DNA of 64,000 nt, taken from NCBI GenBank assembly GCA_030765065.1, contig CM060981.1:226927152-226991151 (forward strand). Reading direction: 5' to 3'. This DNA comes from Deroplatys truncata (Eukaryota; Arthropoda; Insecta; Mantodea; Mantidae). The notes under the pieces are model-generated. The model did not search any database and was not told the origin of the DNA. It saw nothing but the letters and a program-made list of their open reading frames with translations. A program made the position numbers and the translations under genes. Of the stretch, positions 55,445-64,000 are shown in pieces; position 1 is the stretch's first letter; every line of letters begins with the position of its first letter.

Positions 55445-55630
55445 ACAAAGATATTTTCTGTTTTTTTACCCAGTGTATACTGTTTTTTTTACTGTTTTTG
55501 GTTACCGCTTATCGCCGCAATTACACAACTCAAACATCCTGCCCATGGCGGGACTCGAACCCGCGATCCTCAGCTTGGTGGAGCGCCGGAGCTATGCGTT
55601 CCAGCGACCACGGCTACGAGGGCCGGCAAG
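55445..55630 (-). mobile_element. tRNA-derived SINE S2, minus copy
   Basis: Read on the minus strand the head is GCCGGCCCTCGTAGCCGTGG, the B box is GGTTCGAGTCCCGCCATGGG, and the tail is GCGGTAACCAAAAACAGTAA. Overlapping open frames on the plus strand are its shadow. Confidence 0.75.
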
Positions 55631-56241
55631 CATTAAAACTACTATTGCAAAAATAAGAACGACGAAATATGTATTTATGTAAAGGGTTGTTTATGAAAGG
55701 GAGTCCCTTACGAACAAATAGGCGCCTGAAGTCTGAAAAAATGAATTCTTTATTTGTTTAAAAAATGTCAAATACTTGCTGAATAGAATGACATGGGTTT
55801 ACATGGTTGCGATATTACTTACGCCCTTGAATGGATATTTAACGGGGTATTCTGCCCTTAAATGCCTGCCACGCCTCCATTTTAAATTGGCTTTTCTCAC
55901 AATTACATTTTCTTTACGTTTTCTCTGAAAGTAGTGGGCCGATCGTAGTGAAACTTTGTAAAAATAATGACTGCATATTTTGAACTACAATCATCTGTGT
56001 ATTTTGAATAAATTGGACATCACCGAATATTATTAATAAAAAATGTACATCTTTTATTAGAGCATATTTTTTTAATGAATTATAATGTTTTGTGAAAGTT
56101 GTAATATAGCTTTTTAAATCATTCTAGTTCGGATTAAAGTAAATATTATTGAGGGTCTCTGTACTAAACTTCAAAGTTGTATCATTGATAGTTTCTGCAA
56201 AAAGGGAACATAAATTTTTATTCATATACTTTTTCCGGACA
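55631..56241. other. Unassigned, ends in a transposon-like terminus
   Basis: AT-rich non-coding sequence ending TTTTTCCGGACATCCTGTAT (56227-56246). That last motif is the inverse of the ACAGGATG ends seen on hairpin B and on the element at 53516. The left boundary is not visible. Confidence 0.35.
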
Positions 56242-56352
56242 TCCTGTATACATACATACATACATACATACATACATACATACATACATACATACATACA
56301 TACATACATACATACATACATACATACATACATACATACATACATACATACA
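56242..56352. repeat. CATA tetranucleotide microsatellite
   Basis: About 26-27 CATA units, uninterrupted. Long YVCM-type open frames on both strands are artefacts of it. Confidence 0.95.
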
Positions 56353-56575
56353 GGGTGAACCATTTAAGTTGAGACCGTACAACATCTCCAAAACTAGGTG
56401 TTGTAGAAGGAAATGTCTTGAATAAAAGTTGCTTGATATTATGGGGGAAAGTAAATGCCATTAGTCGTATTTTATTTGGAGGACATCGTGATGGTCAGTT
56501 TAGAGTCATATAAAATGTAGGCTCCCATTTAAAAAATTAAATTAAACGTAAAATGACCATCATATCAAGCAGGTT
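56353..56575. mobile_element. Hairpin MITE B, copy 3 (right arm deleted)
   Basis: The left arm starts CAGGGTGAACCATTTAAGTT and continues through GGAAATGTCTTGAATAAAAG to the loop GGCTCCCATTTAAAAAATT. The right arm stops after AAATGACCATCATATCAAG. The jump from ATCAT to ATCAAG suggests an internal deletion. Confidence 0.75.
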
Positions 56576-57171
56576 AAGATCAGGAGAACGGGAAGGCCAA
56601 GGTGTTGGTCCTCCTCGACCATTCCATTTCTCATGAAAGACTCGTGTTAGCTGTCGCTTAGCCCTTGATGAAAATGGGTCGGTGCTATTAAGTCCAGAGA
56701 AGGACAAGAAAACAAATTACAGTACTGCAGTGCTACAACAAAACATGCACCATTTAAGCAGTACCGTACACTACATACCTGACCGATAGAGCAATACGTA
56801 TGTAGCGCGCGGTGGAATACTGCAGGTTGACTATTCTTGTGTTCTGTTCTTGCTTGATAACCATATGCAAACATGATGTGTTGCATAGGAACAACCTCTA
56901 TATACAGTGTGTTCTCATTCGTTTCGTGCCAAAGCGCTCGGAGTGTAAAATACGCTCCTCGTACAAAATAAGAACATAACAGAAAATATTCGGTTTACGA
57001 CCAATGCTTACAGAAATGTTTTTCTTTTGTTGCTTACTACTTCTCTGTAAATATTGGAACTTTTTCCGAACACTTGGTAGTGTATAACCTCAGGATAAAA
57101 CAGTTAATTCTGAAAGATACTTCTCAGATATACACAAAATTTATATTGTGTATATAGCAGACACTAGTATA
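56576..57171. other. No recognisable feature
   Basis: Unique-looking sequence; a 79-codon minus-strand open frame (56647-56886) has no domain I know. Confidence 0.3.
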
Positions 57172-57615
57172 CGAGGTGCGATAAAAAATAATGGGAATTT
57201 TTTAGTTACGCGAGCTTTATGCATCTGATGTTCAAAACGTTTGTTTTATCTTGTTGGTACACATGTTCCTGATGTATGTTTGCATTTTCAGCTGTTTTGA
57301 ATATTTAGTTTATTGTTGACAGTCGAAAAAGTTCGACTGCTTGTCGAATTTTTACTTTCGAAAGAGATGGATTAAAGAATTTGCATTAAATTTTGCTTGA
57401 AAAACGGAATAAAGTGCAGCACCGCATTCAAAATGTTGATGTGGCTTTTGGCAAATCTACTATGAGCAAGACAAGAGTTTACGAGTGGTATAAACGTTTC
57501 AAAGAGGGTCGAGAAGATATTGAAGACGACGACCACCCTGGACGCCCTAGCACATCAATTACTGACGACAATGTGGAAGAAGTAAAGAAAATGGTTCTGG
57601 AAAACTAAAGTTAAA
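57172..57615 (+). mobile_element. Mariner DNA transposon, 5' fragment
   Basis: TA at 57170-57171 precedes a mariner-like terminus CGAGGTGCGATAAAAAATAA. The left third of the element follows and the sequence breaks off after about 57610 into unrelated A-rich DNA. No right inverted repeat is present. It differs clearly from the mariner at 30340. Confidence 0.75.
57369..57608 (+). pseudogene. Mariner transposase N-terminal fragment
   Basis: The open part from 57393 encodes MLEKRNKVQHRIQNVDVAFG, KTRVYEWYKRFKEGREDIED and GRPSTSITDDNVEEVKKMVL. These are the two HTH segments and the GRPSTS hinge of mariner transposase, normally in a protein of about 345 residues. It stops after VLEN, where the family would continue toward the first catalytic Asp. 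A stop just upstream (after LHXI-type sequence) separates it from the expected start at 57369. Confidence 0.8.
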
Positions 57616-58799
57616 GGTAAAATAAATAAAAGAAAAAAAGGAAAACGCAGAGATTAAAAAGTAAAGAAAATAATAATTTAAGAGAAATTTGGTTTTTACT
57701 AAAAGGAGACACTTTTGCTTATTTCAGTCCCCCATCTTCTCTTAAAATATTTACACGGCATTATTTAAAACCGATATTTATCGTACTTTATAGTTTCATT
57801 TGTGTTGTTTTATAGGCATGATCACATACGTGCGCGCACACACAAACGCGCATTCCCAAAGAGTTTTTTCCATTCATTCAAGAAAAAAGCTTAAGTTTTT
57901 TTTAACTTTTTTTTTCTACCTTAAGCTGTAGAGAAAACAAAACACAGTAGATCTGATAGGCAAAACAGGGATCCACAGTGTTAGATAAAGCTCCCTAGGC
58001 ACAATTTTGTCCATCTTGTATAATATTATTCCGGCTGACGTCATATAGCTTATGCTGAGAGAGATGAAGGTTTCTTTCAGTGGTTTACCTGGCAAGCTGC
58101 TAGTACAGCTAATGATGAAACTTAATATTCACCGTCAGCCTGCCCCTTTCATGAACTTTTACTGGTAGTCCTTAAATGAAGTAATTTTCTCTCCTGAAGC
58201 TATTTAATTTCAAATCCTGTTTAGCCCTCGGCTCACCTTATGCACTAATGGCTACTGCAGCTCATTTACTTTTAGTGAGTTATTTCCCCAAACCATGCTG
58301 AATAACTAAGTAACTTAACCCACGATCCAGTTCTCGCCAGGCTCGGTGCGACCAGCTCATACTTGCTATTTTCATAAACATATTCCCTAGCCCCTCACGT
58401 TCTTCAGATAATCCCTTCATTTCGTGTGTGCTGGGGTTCTTTTGCGTGGCGCTGGCCAGCATACAGACGAGAAAATACCTCACCCCTCCGCCCGCCCTGG
58501 AATCAAAGCCACGGCTGCCACAGCCTCCCTCATTTGAATTTAGATACCCTACGGTCTGTGGATGGAGTTAGCAAAGACCACTCCGTCTGCTGTTTACCAA
58601 CCGCACTCTATGATGCTCCCGTCACACATTTATGTAATAATACGTTTAACACAAAGACACTCCTGGCTTACCAAAGATTGGGAATCGGAGAGGTCAAGGA
58701 CACCCGTGAAGCTGCAATGTTCCAGTAGTAACATCTTTTGGTTTTCTCTAAATTCTGTGAAGTTTCAGTCACAGTTTTAGTGCTTCTATTAACACGCAA
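57616..58799. other. No recognisable feature
   Basis: A-rich then mixed sequence. Overlapping open frames at 58280-58483 (minus) and 58426-58728 (plus) have no recognisable domain. Confidence 0.3.
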
Positions 58800-58985
58800 G
58801 CAACCGAGCGGGATGGGTCAGGCGGCAACGTCTGTGATCCGCATTAGGGAGGTCGCCGGTTCGATCCCCGCGACCTCCCACTCTGACCATGGGTTTTTTG
58901 TGGTTTCTCCGGACTGAACAGGCAAATTTGGGGTGGTTTGTTCTCTACCACGATTTCCTTTCCATCATTTCCCTTTCATTCTGTT
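58800..58985 (+). mobile_element. SINE S1/S1b head fragment, plus
   Basis: Head: CAACCGAGCGGGATGGGTCA, with B box GGTTCGATCCCC at about 58860. The CATGGGTTTTTTGTGGTTTC body start follows. It ends at TTCATTCTGTTG, where other copies continue. Confidence 0.65.
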
Positions 58986-59589
58986 GTGCGCTGCTGCCAT
59001 TTGCACCGTTAACAATTTACCCAGAGGGAAAGGTTTCCGTGAAAAATTGCTTAGGAGCCAGGAAGTAGCTAATATTCGCCAACACATAGAATAACAATTT
59101 ATCTTAAAGTGATATGGTTTACAATAATTAGATCAGCTTGTTTAACAAGTGAAATGCAATGTCAATACTTCTCGCGTACAAGAATTTGAAAAAGCACCAA
59201 GAGTTAAAGACTGAATTTTGAAAAGCCTACCGAACAAGGTTTTAAAGATAATTTAGAAAAGGCCGAAATAACCCTTGGTGAATTATGCCGAACCTCACTG
59301 TTACGATGACTAGTTGTTCCGCCTCGGCCCCCTGGCGAAAAAGCGACTCCTCTTCTCTGCCTGCCCAGGAGTTCCAGGAACCGTCGGAGAAGATGATGGC
59401 GCTGGCATTAATGGCGTGTCGCAACCCAGCCAATGACAATCGTGCCTGATGTATTACGTGATGAGGTGATGTCTTACGTCACTCTTAACAGTGTGTTGTT
59501 CAAAGTTTTAGGCGTTGACTTTCTCTGGTTACGAATGAAGTCATCACCCTGGCATTGTGACGTGCTGGTTGCATGAGCCACGACCATGG
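58986..59589. other. No gene; one GC-rich patch
   Basis: 59300-59560 is markedly GC-richer than its surroundings, with GATGTCTTACGTCAC-type sequence. I see no exon structure or repeat match. Confidence 0.25.
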
Positions 59590-59940
59590 GGGAGGCGAAA
59601 ATGGCACAGTTTCGTTCTCATCTTTCAGGTGTGCTTCTAGGTCTTGTGGTGTATGCCGCGGATGTATGCTCGCTGAAAAGAATAATCCCCGTGGACACCA
59701 TGTAGCTACTCGAATGGCGGGTGCATCACCCTCTATCGGCGGTGATACAAGTGTGTGCGAGCTTGGAAATGTTAGGGCATTCCGCGTTTCTCTGTGGCCT
59801 GTCTGCCTACGTCCAGTAGCCTCTTGTGTGGTTTTTCACTTCATCCCTTCCTCATAGTGGTGTTAGACACAGTAGATCTCTGTAGGTCGAGATGCCGAAA
59901 TGTCCACCTCCAATGAATAACCCATAATCTATATCCTTAT
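59590..59940 (+). mobile_element. SINE S1, 5'-truncated plus copy
   Basis: It starts in the body (TCTCATCTTTCAGGTGTGCT) and has the GGAAATGTTAGGGCATTCC and GCCTCTTGTGTGGTTTTTC tail blocks, ending GAATAACCCATAATC. Confidence 0.55.
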
Positions 59941-61011
59941 AACACGTATCAGCTGGCTAACGAATATTTGCTATTTATACGGAAAATACTTATTGTAATG
60001 TATATTGTATTTAAGCATCTCGAACAAGGTGAGAATATTAGGACTTATGTATCAATGAATGGAAAAGTATGAAGTATAATTTATTTGACAACTGTTCTTA
60101 TACACACTACGGTAAGAACAAAATGTGAAGGCATATAAAGTCGGGCCAGCTAGAGGCAGTATTTTCAAAACTTAAATAACATAAGTGTAATTATATAATA
60201 TAAAATATAATAGCAGCCCGCCGGAAAGCAATATGTGTAACTAATAATGTATAAAATGTATGTGATAGTCATTGTATTACTGTTTATATTGTTATGTACA
60301 TGTATAATAATGTTATGTGAATGTATTACGTAATTTAAAAATGTAGAAGCTGTGAGAATAGAAGCCGAAAGTTACTGACACTGAGGTAATCTTGAGGTAA
60401 TAATGAATTAGAAAGTTTAATAATGCTACTAATAATTCTTGGAACAATAATGTAACATTTAAAACAGTTTATAAATAGCCAATCAAAAACTAGAAAAGCT
60501 TTAAGTTAAATAAAAGCATTCTATTGGAGTAAAATTAGCCAATCAGAAACTTGAAATATAGTAAAATGTACAAATTCAACAGATTCAGGCGGCAGAAGCT
60601 AGAAGGCAGTGTTCCCGAGCACTTCGCTCGGTACGTATTTAGTGTGAGCAAAAAAAAGTTCAGTACGGCGTGAGTAACAAAGTTTTCGTGTTAAATAGTA
60701 CAAGTAACAATCTCACAGCTCTACAGTAGGATATATCAGTGAAGTGTTATTTAATCTTGTGAAAGATTAATAAAACGAAGTTAAATACCTTTATAATTTG
60801 TGTATGCTTTCATTATTTAGCCGTACTACCCCTGCTAAGAGATACGTGTTTCTGCAAATTACTACTGACGCAGCCGAGGCATACATATAATATTTAAATA
60901 AACATTAAAATACAAGATTGGTTTCTAAACGTTGGGGCGAAGGCCACCGAAAAAGTGAACGTGGGGCGAAGGCCACCGAAAACTTTGTATCGTACGTGGG
61001 GCGAACACTCC
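59941..61011 (+). repeat. Repeat D, copy 2 (LTR-like fossil)
   Basis: This is the better copy of the repeat at 4265-4995. It has two CCAAT-type motifs (AGCCAATCAAAA, about 60477; AGCCAATCAGAA, about 60537), ATAAAAC signals near 60770, and then GCCGAGGCATACATATAATA. After the repeat proper come three tandem GTGGGGCGAAGGCCACCGAA-type units (60928-61011). This suggests a solitary terminal repeat plus leader of an old retroelement, with no coding part. The assignment to any family is open. Confidence 0.35.
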
Positions 61012-61712
61012 AAGAAACATATCTCCCACAATACGTGATACAAACAGCAGCAACAACTACCTCAAGTTTGGTGCCCAAAACATGGTGCTAATAACGTAAA
61101 AATTATCTATCTCAAGCTAATAATATGCTGGACCCTTCTACCAGCGCTGTTGAACGTGGTACAGGCATCTTATGCGCCTGAACTTGGGCATTATCTTGAT
61201 AAATTACGCTCAAATAAATATTTTAAAAGAGAAATGTCACTGTTACAATCAAACAGAATTTTATTTTATGAACATGGCTGTACAAAAAGTCTTGTCTCTA
61301 TGGTACTTAGAACGCGAGCTATGCACGTATTATCTTCACTCAACATTCAATCAACAATAAAACGCTTGAAAAACTCGCCTTCCTCATAACCATTCCTTCG
61401 ATTATCTCAAATATTAACATAAGTACACTATGAAGAAACAAATCACGCAGTTTGAAAAGGAATAAGTTAATGTTAAGTTCGTTTTCAGAGCAGTGGTGTG
61501 TTACTTTCTTATTAAAGTGACCAGGCATATGTTAAGCTGTGTTTAAAACTCGAACTGAAATATTGCTAATTTGTAAATGAAATCGTTATACTTCTCTGTG
61601 TTTGTGTTACGAGTGTGTAAACATGTCATCGAAGCTGGGACAAGTGATTTATCGATTAACAAACGTGAAGTGATTCATGTTCAGGGCAGAAGTATGTATA
61701 CATTTTAAAAAA
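61012..61712. other. No recognisable feature
   Basis: A 79-codon open frame (61150-61389) encodes LNIQSTIKRLKNSPSS-type sequence with no recognisable domain. It may be part of whatever element D belongs to. Confidence 0.3.
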
Positions 61713-61902
61713 TCTGATGTGTTACACTCACACTTATTCTCCATCTACTTCATGTTAATCGAGATATCGAGATGTTAATCTTATTGCTAATTTTCTTGTA
61801 GATGCAAGGGGAACTGGTAGGCTTTAAGTGATAGTCAAATCTTTTAAGACCTGTTGCTATGTGGCGCATTCCATTCTCTTTGCATGTCCAGGACATAAAA
61901 AA
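61713..61902 (+). mobile_element. Family A 5' module A17, ending at the internal A-run
   Basis: It starts TCTGATGTGTTACACTCACA, lacks about 35 bp after CACTCACA, and ends at GGACATAAAAAAA, exactly where full copies have their internal A-run. The next A copy starts 2 bp later. Confidence 0.7.
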
Positions 61903-61904
61903 AG

Positions 61905-61941
61905 TCTGATGTGTTACATTCACAGGACTTTCTTCTCTACT
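61905..61941 (+). mobile_element. Family A terminal stub A18
   Basis: TCTGATGTGTTACATTCACA and GGACTTTCTTCTCTAC only, about 37 bp, followed by repeat C. It is inserted in or next to the A-run of A17. Confidence 0.6.
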
Positions 61942-62552
61942 TATGGTTCGAGGAGCTCCAAGAGTTACCTAGCTACCTCCGCCTGATCGTTTATATCAGG
62001 TTGGCGAGCCTCATTCCACATTCAGTAGGGAAAGTTCATAGAGCGAAACTGTGACGTAACGTAGCTACCCCTCTATCGAAGCAGTGGCGTAATGCGATTC
62101 TTAGTTTACAAAAACTAGAAATACCTATTTATTAAAATGCAAACTATGCATTAACTGACAAAATAAAATCAAGTGGTTTCTTTGTATAATAAAGGTTCGG
62201 AATTCAAAATATCTCTTAGTTGTTATCAAATTTAAGAATAAATACATCACTTATAAACTACAGGAAAAATGAACAAACAATACTCAATACTTAGTTTTAC
62301 ACAGCGGTGCCCATCCTCCTTAAAGGTATGATGCATCCCCACCAAAACAATAATCTCTCCATTTTTTGAGAGCTCAATTTAAACCATTTAATTCGTTCTC
62401 TATGTTGCTGGAAAGCTTCGTAAATTGCTGTTTTATAGGTACTATAGTAGCTATTGTTATACCTGTACTAAAAGCTTAAACAAATGACAATTCGAAAGTC
62501 AACATCAATATAAAAGATCGTAATATTTACACAAAAACCAAAAAAAAAAATT
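61942..62552 (+). repeat. Repeat C, copy 2
   Basis: It matches 37077-37682 nearly throughout, with scattered differences. It ends in an A-run then TT, followed by a family A copy at the same junction as copy 1. Confidence 0.8.
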
Positions 62553-62776
62553 TCTGATGTGTTACACTCACATGACTTTCTCTACTCTTGTACAAACTAT
62601 TCTTACAAACACTTATTCTCCATATGCTTCATGTTAATCGAGATGTTAATCTTATTGCTAATTTTCTTGTAGATGCAAGGGGAATTGGTAGGTTTTAAGC
62701 GATAGTCAAATGTTTTAAGAGCTGGTTGCTATGTGGAGTATTCCATTCTCTTTGCATTACCAGGACCAAAAAAAAG
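62553..62776 (+). mobile_element. Family A 5' module A19, ending at the internal A-run
   Basis: TCTGATGTGTTACACTCACA to TACCAGGACCAAAAAAAA. It stops at the A-run. Sequence after it (62777-62950) is unrelated. Confidence 0.75.
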
Positions 62777-62958
62777 AGCTATAGATTTTAACTGTGCAGT
62801 AAACACACCTTAGGGATAGAACTGGAAAAATGTTTTTAACACACTGCCTAAATCTCTCGGTATGGACAAGTAAGGTGGATATTGCATAATACCATCATAA
62901 TTTGAAGTTTTAAATGCAAATCATTGCTTAAATGAAGAAAGAACCCAAAGAAAAAAAA

Positions 62959-63185
62959 TCTGATGTGTTACACTTACATGACTTTCTCTACTCTTGTACA
63001 AACTATTTTTACAAACGCTTATTCTCCATATGCTTCATGTTAATCGAGATGTCAATCTTATTGGTAATTTTCATGTAGATGCAAGGGGAATATGCTAGGT
63101 TTAAAGCTATAGTCAAATATTTTAACGCTGGTTGCTATGTGGCGCATTCCATTCTCTTTGCATGTCCAATACGTAAAAAAAAAAA
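62959..63185 (+). mobile_element. Family A 5' module A20, ending at the internal A-run
   Basis: It starts after AAAAAAAA with TCTGATGTGTTACACTTACA, and ends ATACGTAAAAAAAAAAA. The next full copy begins at once. Confidence 0.75.
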
Positions 63186-64000
63186 TCTGATGTGTTACAC
63201 TCACATGACTTTCTCTACTCTTGTACAATCTATTTTTACAAACGCCTATTCTCCATATGCTTCATGTTAATCGAGATATCGAGATGTCAATCTTATTGCT
63301 AATTTTCTTGTAGATGCAAGGGGAATATGGTAGCTTTTAAGCGATGGTCAAATATTTTAACGCTGGTTGCTATGCGGCGCATTCCATTCTCTTTGCAAGT
63401 CCAGGACATAAAAAAATGAATAACGAATTTGAGAAAAAGTATAAGTATTGGAAAATTTAAGGGAATAACAAGCAATATCTCGAAAACGGTTCACTCAACA
63501 AAAGAAATGTATATGACATAAGTTGTGTATTTTAACGAGATCTACATTTTTTGTGTAGTAAAATTTTGTCTATCTCTTATGGTTTACCAGTTATGCAAAA
63601 GTCGTTCACAATGAAGAATACTTTTGGAGACATTCCCAGAAAATTCGAGATATACATTTCATTTCTCATGACATCTTAAACATATGATATTTTAATCAAA
63701 ATCGTTAGAGCCATTTTTGAGAAAATTAAAATTTTCGAAAAATGTTCCATGTAAAGGGTAGTCTGGGGTGGGGGCATTTTCTTGAAAACCTTCGTGTCGC
63801 ATCTCTGGAAGATACTGAACCTAAATACCAAGTTTGGTGTATATCCGACTGTTCGTTTTTGAGTTATGCTGTTCACAGACACACAGACACACAGACACAC
63901 AGACACACAGACACACAGACACACAGACACACAGACACACAGACACACAGACACACAGACACACAGACACACAGACACACAGACACACACACGGACATGT
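63186..64000 (+). mobile_element. Family A copy A21, runs off the window
   Basis: It starts TCTGATGTGTTACACTCACA in the A-run of A20 and is complete up to the CA-type array, which here is an ACACAG octamer-like array (63884-63984). The last bases are CACGGACATGT, so about 130 bp of the element lie beyond the window. Confidence 0.8.
63884..63984. repeat. ACACAGAC array inside family A
   Basis: About 12 units of ACAGACAC. Other A copies have pure CA at this spot, so this copy expanded a variant unit. Confidence 0.9.

Noticed and set aside
56124-56363. Long open frames with YVCM or IHTY repeats
   Set aside because: They are direct translations of the CATA microsatellite.

Overview
The window looks like transposon-rich, gene-poor nuclear DNA of an arthropod, most likely an insect with a large genome. 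A cockroach or termite-like polyneopteran is my guess, not something the sequence proves. It is AT-rich, has no operon structure and no dense open reading frames, and I recognise no complete host gene. Almost everything identifiable is a mobile-element relic, a tRNA-derived SINE or a tandem repeat. Long stretches between them hold nothing I recognise.

The dominant component is one unnamed, apparently non-coding family of about 850 bp, here called family A, seen about 21 times in both orientations. Typical copies start near TCTGATGTGTTACACTCACA, carry 12-bp inverted repeats (ACTTTCTCTACT / AGTAGAGAAAGT), contain an internal A-run and a variable CA array, and end near GTAGTAGAGAAAGT. A second subfamily (A2) is diverged. 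Copies sit in A-runs, including the internal A-run of other A copies, and they serve as hosts for a Tc1 element, a mariner, a SINE, a LINE tail and an unclassified GC-rich element (G).

Region by region. 0-10 kb: tRNA-SINEs (S1), mosaic A copies, an LTR-like repeat (D) and a Tc1 element. 10-14 kb: an A copy, transposase relics and a hairpin MITE (B). 14.4-17.9 kb: a 3.5-kb imperfect palindrome with about 1-kb arms and a GC-rich loop. 18.5-24.6 kb: a nest of A2 copies with Tc1, SINE and LINE insertions. 25.7-28.4 kb: SINEs and a Jockey-like LINE tail. 28.4-32.3 kb: A copies, one split by a mariner, then a SINE. 34.0-35.4 kb: a 33/34-bp minisatellite. 36-41.8 kb: A copies, the G element, repeat C and hairpin B split by an A copy. 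42.5-49.8 kb: LINE C-terminal relics, repeat F, a Tc1 element and a transposase relic. 50-57.6 kb: further transposase relics, one still with inverted repeats, SINEs, a CATA microsatellite and a mariner head. 58.8-64 kb: SINE pieces, repeat D, a second C+A unit and a head-to-tail chain of A copies that runs off the window end.

Relative ages follow from the nesting. The palindrome and hairpin B predate A insertions. A2 copies predate the mariner, one Tc1, SINE S3, the G element and a LINE tail. The only hint of a host gene is a pair of weak minus-strand exon candidates at 8.7-9.1 kb.
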